The translations under genes were made by a program, and so were the position numbers. This document shows, piece by piece, positions 8,142 to 15,823 of a stretch of 64,000 bases of DNA (position 1 is the stretch's first letter; each line of letters opens with the position of its first letter). Source of the stretch: Pedobacter nyackensis. Lineage in GTDB: Bacteria; Bacteroidota; Bacteroidia; Sphingobacteriales; Sphingobacteriaceae. Under the pieces are notes generated by a model. It was given only the letters and a program-made list of their open reading frames with translations. It searched no databases and was not told the DNA's origin. The DNA lies in contig NZ_FWYB01000010.1 in assembly GCF_900176505.1 (NCBI RefSeq), positions 124,001 through 188,000 on the forward strand. Direction: 5' to 3'.

Positions 8142-9164
8142 ATGGATAAGATGGCAAAGATAACATATAATATTTGTGTGTTAATTGTTACCTATAGCAA
8201 TAGGTGGCAATTTTTAGAACAGGTGCTGAAGGGTGTTACTGCCCTCGAAAACGTAACAGATGTTATAGTGGTAGATAATGCTTCTACTTATAGCGTTGCG
8301 CAAAATTGTGCATTATTACAAGATGCACGGATTAAGGTCATTACCAATACGGAGAATCTAGGCTCAGCCGGGGGATATAAGGCCGGATTGGAATACTTTA
8401 TGAAGCAGACTGAAGCCAACTTTGTCTGGCTGCTGGATGATGATAATCTTCCTGTCCCTGAGGCACTTGAAAAACTTACTGAAATATGGCCTACAATTCC
8501 TGCCGCTGATCACCAGAAGGCTTTGTTTTCGCTCCGCCCGGATAGAAGGCAGCATGTCAGGGTTGCGCAGGGCGAGGATGCGAACCGGTTTTTTCTGGTC
8601 AGGAATAGTTTTATGGGCTTTAACTTGTTCAGAATCCCTGTTAATCAATATTATAAACTTCGGGAGAAATTCATCAAGCCTGGCCCTGTAAGGGAAAAGG
8701 CACCGATGCCTTACGCACCTTATGGAGGTATGTTTTTTCACAAAGAGCTGGTGAATTTGATTGGCTATCCTGAAGCGGAGTTTTTTGTTTATGCAGATGA
8801 TTCTGAATATACCTACCGGATGACTGAAAAAGGGGCTACGATATGGCTCATTCCCTCCAGTCAGATTACCGATATTGATAAATCTTATGGTATTAAATAC
8901 GTGAAGAAGGTATGGCGCTCTATATATTTAGATTTATGGAATTTCCGGACTTACTACCAGGTAAGGAATAGTGTTTATTTTTACGACCGGGTTAATGTCA
9001 GCAATAGTGTCATTTACGGGTTGAACAAATGGCTTTTTTTAAAGGGGCAATGGATCATCAGTAAGCTGACCGGCAAAGAGGAGAATTACAAAAAGCTTTT
9101 AATTGCTATCAAGGATGGACTTTCCGCTAAGCTGGGCATGGTAAATCCAGAAAAATATAGTTAG
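8142..9164 (+). CDS. Glycosyltransferase family 2, GlfT2/rhamnosyltransferase-like
   Basis: 340 residues. The N-terminal GT-A fold has VLIVTYSNRWQFLEQVL, VIVVDNAST, the nucleotide loop NTENLGSAGGYKAGL and the metal-binding acidic motif WLLDDDN (about 98-104). A second acidic patch, FVYADDSEYTYRM, is like that of galactofuranosyl- and rhamnosyltransferases. Cytosolic or membrane-peripheral. Two in-frame ATGs (8142, 8151) are possible starts; the first is given. A weak TTG-N20-TAAACTTG promoter-like pair lies just upstream. It opens a five-gene run of glycan genes on the plus strand. Donor and acceptor cannot be read from sequence. Confidence 0.88.
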   Translation: MDKMAKITYNICVLIVTYSNRWQFLEQVLKGVTALENVTDVIVVDNASTYSVAQNCALLQDARIKVITNTENLGSAGGYKAGLEYFMKQTEANFVWLLDDDNLPVPEALEKLTEIWPTIPAADHQKALFSLRPDRRQHVRVAQGEDANRFFLVRNSFMGFNLFRIPVNQYYKLREKFIKPGPVREKAPMPYAPYGGMFFHKELVNLIGYPEAEFFVYADDSEYTYRMTEKGATIWLIPSSQITDIDKSYGIKYVKKVWRSIYLDLWNFRTYYQVRNSVYFYDRVNVSNSVIYGLNKWLFLKGQWIISKLTGKEENYKKLLIAIKDGLSAKLGMVNPEKYS

Positions 9165-9228
9165 ATTTGGTTGTACAATTTCATAGGTTTTACCAGCGTT
9201 TATAGTATAATTATTTAACCCATTGCAA

Positions 9229-10146
9229 ATGCAAAAATTTGCCCCTATAGCCCTTTTCGTTTATAACCGTCCTGAGCACACGCGCAGAACACTTAACTTT
9301 CTTCAAAAGAATGATCTGGCTGAAGAATCCAGGTTGTTTATATTTTCTGATGGTGCCCGTAGTGGTGAAGAAGATAATGTGAAGGCGGTTAGAGATCTGG
9401 CGCATAGCATCACCGGATTTAAATCTGTTGAAGTCGTAGAACGGGAACGTAATTATGGACTGGCCAATTCAGTGATTGACGGGGTTAGCAGATTATGCAA
9501 GGAATATGGCAGAGCGATAGTATTGGAAGATGATGTATTGAGTTCGCCCTTTACGCTTCAGTATTTTAATGATGCTTTAACAAAATATAATGATGTGGAG
9601 AAGGTGATGCATGTAACTGCTTATATGTACCCGATTCCTCATGAACAATTGCCGGAAACATTCTTTCTAAGAATCGCCAGCAGTCAGGCTTGGGCTACCT
9701 GGGACAGGGCATGGAAAAACTTTGAACCGGATATTGACAAGCTCATTGCAAGATTTGATGAGCGGTCGAAACATCAGTTTGAGCTCGAAGGAGGTATGAA
9801 TTTTTGGAAGCACATGATGGAGTTTAAGCATGGGAGAAATAATTCATGGGCCATCAGGTGGTATGCATCCGTATTTTTAAACAAAGGACTTTCCGTAAAC
9901 CCAGCGCTATCGTTGATAGAGAATATTGGTCATGACGGTTCAGGAGTTCACTCTGGAGTGAGTACGATATATAAGGGGGCGATCAATAATTTCAGGATTA
10001 CTAAATTTCCAGAACAGCTGGAAGAATATAAGCCCGGTTATCAGGCGGTAAGACACTTCCTGAAACACCGCAAAGGGACTTATCTGCAGCGGGGGCTGCG
10101 TTATTTGAATCATGTATTTACAAAATTGACAATGAAACGCGCATAG
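9229..10146 (+). CDS. Glycosyltransferase, GT-A fold (GT2/GNT-I-like)
   Basis: 305 residues. It opens FAPIALFVYNRPEHTRRTL, continues with IFSDGARSGEED and carries the acidic motif AIVLEDDVLSSPFTLQYFN. These are features of the group of bacterial glycosyltransferases related to eukaryotic GNT-I/GT2 enzymes. Further conserved positions include SQAWATWDRAWKNF. The ATG at 9229 is used instead of an in-frame TTG six bases earlier. Separated by 64 bases from the preceding glycosyltransferase and by 19 from the next, so likely in one transcript. Sugar specificity is unknown. Confidence 0.85.
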   Translation: MQKFAPIALFVYNRPEHTRRTLNFLQKNDLAEESRLFIFSDGARSGEEDNVKAVRDLAHSITGFKSVEVVERERNYGLANSVIDGVSRLCKEYGRAIVLEDDVLSSPFTLQYFNDALTKYNDVEKVMHVTAYMYPIPHEQLPETFFLRIASSQAWATWDRAWKNFEPDIDKLIARFDERSKHQFELEGGMNFWKHMMEFKHGRNNSWAIRWYASVFLNKGLSVNPALSLIENIGHDGSGVHSGVSTIYKGAINNFRITKFPEQLEEYKPGYQAVRHFLKHRKGTYLQRGLRYLNHVFTKLTMKRA

Positions 10147-10151
10147 CGTAT

Positions 10152-10168
10152 AAAGGAGGTACTGATTG
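10152..10168 (+). promoter_or_regulatory. Strong Shine-Dalgarno site that fixes a TTG start
   Basis: AAAGGAGGT at 10152-10160 is an uninterrupted match to the anti-SD sequence, five bases before TTG at 10166. Such sites are uncommon in Bacteroidota, and it decides the start of the next gene. Confidence 0.75.
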
Positions 10169-11437
10169 AAGGTAATACATCTGAATACATACGAAGGAAA
10201 CGGTGGAGCAGGCAGGGCTTGTTTAAGGTTAAGTGATGCGCTTAATGCCGGTGGAGTGTCGTCGAAAGTAATGGTGTATTTTCAGTTTAAAGAAAGCACT
10301 AAGACCGGGACATTCAGTAAAAGTCCTTTTCAAAAAGCAAAAGCAATTTTCAATATTCTTGCGGAACGGTATTTATCTAAAGCTGTTTCGAAAGCAGTAA
10401 AAACGCCTTTCTCTGTCCAATGGTTTGGACGATCGGTGATTAAACACCCAGCGGTAAAGGAGGCAGACATCATCCATTTACATTGGATAAATCATGGCTT
10501 TCTTTCTCCTAAGTTTCTGGCTCAGCTTGATGAGCTTGAAAAGCCAATAGTGTGGACATTTCACGATAGTAATGCTTTTACAGGAGGCTGCCATGTGCGG
10601 TATGAATGCGAAAATTATCATAAAGAATGTGGCTTTTGTCCGCTACTTCGTTTTAGTGGAAAGAATGATCTCTCACACAGCAACTGGTTGCGCAAGAAGA
10701 AGGCTTATTCTGAGCTGAATTGTCATATCGTTGCGCCAAGCAACTGGATGGCCAATTCTGTTAAATTGAGTAGTTTAATGGGCTTTAGGGAGGTTACAGT
10801 AATCCCGAATACCATCGAAACGAATGTGTTTAAGCCTTACGTAAAGTCGGAGGCGAAAAAGATGTTAAAGATTAACCCGGATAAGTTTGTCATGATGAGT
10901 GGCTTTATGCCTTCAAAGAACGACAAACATAAGGGGACGGCCTATCTTATTGATGCCTTGAACGACCTGGCTACAAGACCAGGTATTGTTAAAGAAAATA
11001 TTGAGTTGGTTATATTCGGGAATAAGGAAAATGTTGATATGCCTGAATTTCCATTTAAAACGACTTTCCTGGGTTCTATAAATAATGATGAGCACCTTGC
11101 CAAGTGTTATTCGGCCGCAGATGTGTTTATTGCTCCCTCACTGGAAGATAATTTACCAAACACGGTTATGGAGAGTCTTTCCTGTGCAACGCCGGTAGTG
11201 GCCTTTAAAACGGGTGGTATTCCTGATATGGTAAAACACCTGGAAAATGGGTATCTGGCCGAGTATAAATCGTCTGAAGATCTGGCTACAGGAATAGAGT
11301 GGTTGTATCATGATGAAAATGCGCCTGATATTCAAAAGGAAGCGCGCAGATCAATATTAATTCATTTCTCTGAGGCTGTTATTGCAGAAAAACACTTATT
11401 ATTGTATCAATCTCTTATTGATCTCCAACCGAAATAA
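10166..11437 (+). CDS. Glycosyltransferase family 4 (GT-B)
   Basis: 423 residues. It begins at TTG: MKVIHLNTYEGNGGAGRACL is the typical GT4 opening strand with a glycine loop, and a perfect Shine-Dalgarno site precedes it. The C-terminal nucleotide-sugar domain has FIAPSLEDNLPNTVMESLSC (the E-x7-E type motif) and VVAFKTGGIPDMV. A cysteine-rich stretch near residues 140-165 (GGCHVRYECENYHKECGFC) is common in this subgroup. It probably extends a surface or exopolysaccharide unit from a nucleotide sugar at the inner membrane. The next gene follows after 16 bases. Confidence 0.9.
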   Translation: MKVIHLNTYEGNGGAGRACLRLSDALNAGGVSSKVMVYFQFKESTKTGTFSKSPFQKAKAIFNILAERYLSKAVSKAVKTPFSVQWFGRSVIKHPAVKEADIIHLHWINHGFLSPKFLAQLDELEKPIVWTFHDSNAFTGGCHVRYECENYHKECGFCPLLRFSGKNDLSHSNWLRKKKAYSELNCHIVAPSNWMANSVKLSSLMGFREVTVIPNTIETNVFKPYVKSEAKKMLKINPDKFVMMSGFMPSKNDKHKGTAYLIDALNDLATRPGIVKENIELVIFGNKENVDMPEFPFKTTFLGSINNDEHLAKCYSAADVFIAPSLEDNLPNTVMESLSCATPVVAFKTGGIPDMVKHLENGYLAEYKSSEDLATGIEWLYHDENAPDIQKEARRSILIHFSEAVIAEKHLLLYQSLIDLQPK

Positions 11438-11453
11438 ATAGTTTTTAAGCCCC

Positions 11454-12203
11454 ATGCAACCAAAGTTAAGCGTTATCACTATCGTTTATAATAATGTAAA
11501 GGATATTGAGCGTACCATGCTTTCTGTTCTGAATCAGACCTATCCTAATATCGAATATATCATTATTGATGGTGCGTCGAAAGATGGGACAAAGGATATC
11601 ATTTATAACTATAAGTCGAGATTAGCACAGTTTATTTCTGAGCCAGACAAGGGTATTTACGATGCCATGAATAAGGGACTTTCGCTGGCAACCGGTGATT
11701 ATGTCTTGTTTATGAACTCAGGGGACGAAATTTATGGCCCTGAAACAGTTACTGAGGTATTTGGATCCGCAGATTCGGCTGATATCTATTACGGTGAGAC
11801 GGAAATGTATGATGAGCAATGGCAAAGTTTGGGTCAGAGACGGCATCGCGCTCCTGAGCATTTCAATTGGAAGAGTTTCAGACACGGTATGAGCGTCAGT
11901 CATCAGGCTATATATGTAAAACGCAGCATTGCAGGTCCATTTGATCTGCAGTATAAATTCAGTGCAGATATAGACTGGATTATCCGCGCCGCAAAAAATG
12001 CCTCCAGCATCGTCAATACGCATAGTTATGTGGCTAAATATCTTGTTGGTGGTGTCTCAAAGAAGAAACATCTGGAGAGTTTAAAGGAACGTTTCAAGAT
12101 ATTCACCAAGTATTATGGTTTGGTCCCAAACCTGTTTAATCATGTTTTTATTGCCTTAAACCTTGCGCAATATTATATTCGTCACCGCAAAACGAATGAC
12201 TGA
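11454..12203 (+). CDS. Glycosyltransferase family 2 (WcaA-like)
   Basis: 249 residues, GT-A fold. SVITIVYNNVKDIERTMLSV and QTYPNIEYIIIDGASKDGT form the nucleotide-binding half; PDKGIYDAMNKG and LFMNSGDE (acidic, metal-binding) complete it. This subgroup occurs in colanic-acid and glycolipid clusters. Its TGA stop overlaps the ATG of the acyltransferase (ATGACTGA), which points to translational coupling. Confidence 0.9.
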   Translation: MQPKLSVITIVYNNVKDIERTMLSVLNQTYPNIEYIIIDGASKDGTKDIIYNYKSRLAQFISEPDKGIYDAMNKGLSLATGDYVLFMNSGDEIYGPETVTEVFGSADSADIYYGETEMYDEQWQSLGQRRHRAPEHFNWKSFRHGMSVSHQAIYVKRSIAGPFDLQYKFSADIDWIIRAAKNASSIVNTHSYVAKYLVGGVSKKKHLESLKERFKIFTKYYGLVPNLFNHVFIALNLAQYYIRHRKTND

Positions 12204-13317
12204 TACGATGGCTCAGAAAAAAAATATTGATTCTTTACAACTGTTAAGAGCTATTGCTGTTAGTCTGGTTATATTGCTCCATGCGGGGTCAAATGGTACA
12301 ACAAAATTTGCTGCTGCCAACCCAATTGGCTCGTTTTATCATTTAGAAACATGGGGTGCGATTGGTGTGGATTTGTTTTTTGCGATAAGCGGTTTTATCA
12401 TGACGATCGTGATGCCTGCGTATCTTAAACCGGGTGGTTGGAAGACCTTTTTTGTAAAAAGGGCGGTAAGGATACTTCCTCTATATTATTTACTGTCAGC
12501 ATTGCTGGTTTTTACCACTGTTTTCATACATCATCAGGCTTTGAATATTGAGAGTGTGGTTAAAACATTGATTTTCTTTCCATTATTTGATAGCAAAACC
12601 ATCGTTTCACCTTTGATGGGGGTAGGGTGGTCTTTATCGTACGAGATCTATTTCTATACTTTAATTGGCATGCTGTTGATTTTCAAAAAAGATCTTTACA
12701 GGAGGATGCTACTTTTGATAGTGGTATTAAGTATAGCGGGCTTGCTTATTCCTACAGAAATTCCTTTGCTGAAGTTTTTGACCAGTCCTATCTTACTGGA
12801 ATTCGGATTCGGTATTGTTTGCGGGTTGGTGTATCAGAAGTTCAATAAGCTTGAGCTTTTGCCATCCCAAAAAAAAGCGATCTCGGTGGGGCTTTTACTA
12901 ACCGGTCTGGTTTTGATGTGTGCAACCATATTTGTAAGGCCTGATTTCGACTTACACTCCATTACTTTGGTTCAGAATGTAAATGAAAAAGCCTTTTATC
13001 GCGCATTGCTCTGGGGCTTACCATCGGCTATATTTATGTTGGGCACCATTCTTACCATGCAGTCATTTCATAAACGGACTCCTGCTGCGTGTGTGCTGTC
13101 TGGGGATGCTTCTTACTCTGCCTATTTGATCCATACAAAGGTATATCTGATGTTTGCTTATGTATTTAAGTACCTGTCGCTGGGACCGGTACTTTATTTA
13201 ATCATCATTGTTCCTGCCTGTTTAATGGTAAGCATTGTTTTTTACCGACTGGTAGAAAAGCCTTTAATCAAGATTTTTACGAGACCTAAAAAAGCAGTAG
13301 CAATTCTTCCAGGCTAG
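12196..13317 (+). CDS. Acyltransferase 3 family membrane protein (OafA/YrhL-like)
   Basis: 373 residues from the ATG at 12196; another ATG at 12208 is equally possible. About ten membrane helices. Family motifs: SLQLLRAIAVSLVILLHAGS with the catalytic-type histidine, IGVDLFFAISGFIM, FFVKRAVRILPLYYLL and GVGWSLSYEIYFY. These integral proteins transfer acyl (often acetyl) groups to periplasm-facing sugars, so it likely acetylates the glycan built by the upstream glycosyltransferases. The last 32 bases overlap the end of the convergent nucleotidase gene. Confidence 0.9.
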   Translation: MTDTMAQKKNIDSLQLLRAIAVSLVILLHAGSNGTTKFAAANPIGSFYHLETWGAIGVDLFFAISGFIMTIVMPAYLKPGGWKTFFVKRAVRILPLYYLLSALLVFTTVFIHHQALNIESVVKTLIFFPLFDSKTIVSPLMGVGWSLSYEIYFYTLIGMLLIFKKDLYRRMLLLIVVLSIAGLLIPTEIPLLKFLTSPILLEFGFGIVCGLVYQKFNKLELLPSQKKAISVGLLLTGLVLMCATIFVRPDFDLHSITLVQNVNEKAFYRALLWGLPSAIFMLGTILTMQSFHKRTPAACVLSGDASYSAYLIHTKVYLMFAYVFKYLSLGPVLYLIIIVPACLMVSIVFYRLVEKPLIKIFTRPKKAVAILPG

Positions 13318-13975
13318 TAATTTCCGATTCTACATCGTATGGTTTCTCTTTTTTAAGCGGATTAAAATAAATGGCTTTAATCCCAAAGTCTTGTGCGCCT
13401 CGTATATCGGCCTCCAGGCTGTCGCCTATCATAACGCTTTCGTGTTTCTCGGCTGCCGCTTTATTTAAAGCATATTCAAAAATAGCTTTATGTGGTTTGT
13501 TTACGCCTACATCTTCGGAAATGATGACATTGCGGAAATATGGGTTTAAGCCTGATACATCCATTTTGGTCAGGGTAGTTTCCTTAAATCCATTGGAAAT
13601 GATGTGAAGGCTGTACTTTTCGTAAAGATAGGTCAGCACCTTCTCTGAGCCAAGGAACAGGTGTGTTTTGGTTGGACTAATACGGACATAGTCTTCCTCA
13701 AATTGAGTGGGGATTTTATCAGGTCTTACACCGAGTTGTCTGAATGTTTTATGGAAGCGTTCAGATCTGAGTTGTTCTTTGGTGATTTTGCCTACATGGT
13801 ATTCTGCCCAGAGGCGATGATTGTTTTCTGTATAGGTAGCAATAAACTCTTCGCGGGAATTGACGCCCAGCTTTTCAAGTTCATACAATTGATAAAGCTC
13901 TTTTAATGTTTCTTCAGCATTCCGATCAAAGTCCCAGATGGTATGGTCCAGATCGAAGAAGATATGTTTGATCAT
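13286..13975 (-). CDS. YjjG family HAD nucleotidase
   Basis: 229 residues, cytosolic. HAD motifs: FFDLDHTIWDF (motif I, nucleophile Asp), IISNGFKET (motif II), a lysine in NKPHKAIFEYAL (motif III) and MIGDSLEADIRGAQ (motif IV). The DHTIWDF variant and helical cap are those of YjjG, which dephosphorylates non-canonical pyrimidine nucleotides such as 5-fluoro-dUMP and so protects the nucleotide pool. It is followed on the same strand, in the upstream direction, by upp, another pyrimidine gene. The 3' end overlaps the acyltransferase gene by 32 bases. Confidence 0.9.
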   Translation of the reverse strand: MIKHIFFDLDHTIWDFDRNAEETLKELYQLYELEKLGVNSREEFIATYTENNHRLWAEYHVGKITKEQLRSERFHKTFRQLGVRPDKIPTQFEEDYVRISPTKTHLFLGSEKVLTYLYEKYSLHIISNGFKETTLTKMDVSGLNPYFRNVIISEDVGVNKPHKAIFEYALNKAAAEKHESVMIGDSLEADIRGAQDFGIKAIYFNPLKKEKPYDVESEITSLEELLLLF

Positions 13976-14023
13976 TTGTTTAATATTTTAAAAGGCGGCA
14001 GGTATTGTCAAAGAGAGAATTTG

Positions 14024-14668
14024 CTAAATCTTAACTCCGTAAGCAAGGTCTCCGGCATCACCTAGTCCGGGCACAATGTACGATTTACTCGTCATTTCCT
14101 CATCAATTGAGCCCAGCCATAATTTTGCTTTTGGCAGATTTGCTTTTACATGTCTTACGCCTTCAGAACTGGCAATGGCTGACACGATATGTAGTTCTTT
14201 GACTTTGTATCTGCCCATCAGTTCTTTACAGCAGAGTACCATACTCATGCCTGTGGCCAGCATTGGATCGGCCATGATGACAATTCTGTCGGTCAGGTCT
14301 GGCGATGAAACATATTCTATTGCGATTTCAAAGTGACCAGTTTTATGCATTTTACGATAGGCAGCAACAAATGCACATTCCGCACGGTCAAATACATTGA
14401 GCATACCCTGGTGCATGGGGATTCCGGCTCGGGTAATGGTGGCCAGTACGGGTTGTTCTGTTAGTTGTGCTGTTTTGGCAATGCCTAAAGGAGTCTGTGT
14501 TTCTGTTTGTTGAAAACTGAGTGTTTTACTGATTTCGAAGGCGAAAAATGTCCCCAACCGTTCCATGTTGGTACGGAAACGCATTGCATCTTTTTGAATA
14601 TCCTTATCTCTGATCTCAGCGATAAAAACATTTGCAATTGAATTGGTTTTACTGAGGTCGAATATCAT
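14024..14668 (-). CDS. upp: Uracil phosphoribosyltransferase
   Basis: 214 residues from the ATG at 14668 (MIFDLSKTNS). It salvages uracil with PRPP to give UMP. Visible signatures are TRAGIPMHQGML, the PRPP-loop region IVIMADPMLATGMSM and the uracil-binding tail PGLGDAGDLAYG. The start overlaps the end of the DUF7033 gene by 20 bases, so the two are probably translated from one message, with the YjjG nucleotidase gene next downstream. Longer starts would run into an implausible hydrophobic leader. Confidence 0.94.
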   Translation of the reverse strand: MIFDLSKTNSIANVFIAEIRDKDIQKDAMRFRTNMERLGTFFAFEISKTLSFQQTETQTPLGIAKTAQLTEQPVLATITRAGIPMHQGMLNVFDRAECAFVAAYRKMHKTGHFEIAIEYVSSPDLTDRIVIMADPMLATGMSMVLCCKELMGRYKVKELHIVSAIASSEGVRHVKANLPKAKLWLGSIDEEMTSKSYIVPGLGDAGDLAYGVKI

Positions 14669-15680
14669 TATATAAAGATAAAAAATAAAAATCACCATTA
14701 ACCAATTTCACACTATCTATAAGTTCATTTATCTGTAATAATAATTCCTGGCTCGTCTTATTGTTTAGCAGTGCGATGTCTGTTGCAGCCACAGGATGTA
14801 AGAGCAGCTGAGTTTTCTTTTCGAGTTGTAAATCGTACCAATAAAAAGGGATGCTGGTGCCTGCTCTGAATCCTGGGTAATCGTTGTAGTACATGCTGTA
14901 ATCGTTTTTTGCTATAGTATTTGCCAGTTTAATATAGCTTTTAGGCATTTTCATCTTTGCATCAAAGTGATGTTTGCCTTGTAGATTTGGAATGGAGAAA
15001 CCGGGTTTTTGTATGAATCCGAATCGTTTCATATCGGCGAGAATCATATTGATTCCTGCAATTTTTTCTTCATGTCGTGTTAGCTTTTTAACCATAAAGG
15101 CCTTGATGGTGGAAATGGTTTTAGCTACAAGGTTTTTGCCGATGGTTGTTGTTGGGTGGCTGGAGTAAACAGGGTTGAAAGAAAAATGTCTCTTACCAAA
15201 CCACAGGGAAGGGAAGTGCTTTAGCAGGATGTTCTTCAGGATCAGGGCCCAGCTGTCTATTATAGGTAATTTTAAGATTTTCAGCTGATGTTGTAAACTG
15301 GTCTCGTAGGGATGAAGGTAATTTTTGCTGGTTTTGTGGAGGTATTCCTCGTACCTGCTTAGAAAATAAAAGGAAGCAGCAAACACATCGAAGGGCATTG
15401 TACTGTTTCCTACCGCAAATGGAACTTTGGTTTCTCCGAAAATTGTTGTTTTAATATGCTGGCGGCTTACTCTATGTTCAAGCAACAGGTTTGTGCTTTT
15501 AAAAAACAGCTCAGTATCAATTGGCTGAGGGGCATAACTGAATTTTGGAAGATTTGACCCGGCAAACTCTTCTACATGTGTAGTGAACCCGATTTCGGTC
15601 TTTAGGACATCGTTAAATATAAAGCTGAAGATATACTTTATGCGCGGGGTAAGCAGCGGGGTGTAAACCAAGAGTTTCAT
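14649..15680 (-). CDS. DUF7033-type, polysaccharide deacetylase-like protein (reduced)
   Basis: 343 residues, no signal peptide. The opening MKLLVYTPLLTPRIKYIFSF, the FDVFAASFYFLSRYEEYL segment (about 99-116) and the late GFRAGTSIPFYWYDL and LHPVAATD segments match the Bacteroidota DUF7033/polysaccharide deacetylase group. From memory of that family, relatives are longer and carry an Asp-Ile-Asp type metal motif where this one reads FNPVYSSHPTT, and a histidine-rich end that here is SLYNDIRPQ. It may therefore be catalytically inactive or altered. Its end overlaps upp by 20 bases. Family membership is fairly sure; loss of activity is inference. Confidence 0.7.
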   Translation of the reverse strand: MKLLVYTPLLTPRIKYIFSFIFNDVLKTEIGFTTHVEEFAGSNLPKFSYAPQPIDTELFFKSTNLLLEHRVSRQHIKTTIFGETKVPFAVGNSTMPFDVFAASFYFLSRYEEYLHKTSKNYLHPYETSLQHQLKILKLPIIDSWALILKNILLKHFPSLWFGKRHFSFNPVYSSHPTTTIGKNLVAKTISTIKAFMVKKLTRHEEKIAGINMILADMKRFGFIQKPGFSIPNLQGKHHFDAKMKMPKSYIKLANTIAKNDYSMYYNDYPGFRAGTSIPFYWYDLQLEKKTQLLLHPVAATDIALLNNKTSQELLLQINELIDSVKLVNGDFYFLSLYNDIRPQ

Positions 15681-15823
15681 AAAAGAATTGTTTTAATCAT
15701 GTAGGATTCATAAGTATAAATTTACCATATAAATGTTCAAATCACAGGGCTTTGAAAATATTCCTATCTTTGATAGTTAAGATTCTTCAGATTGAAGGAC
15801 CTATCTTATAATAAAATTTGCGG

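Noticed and set aside
15765..15772. TATCTTTG upstream of uvrB as a promoter
   Set aside because: The -7 box is good, but there is no TTG at the right distance, and a single box is common in AT-rich DNA.
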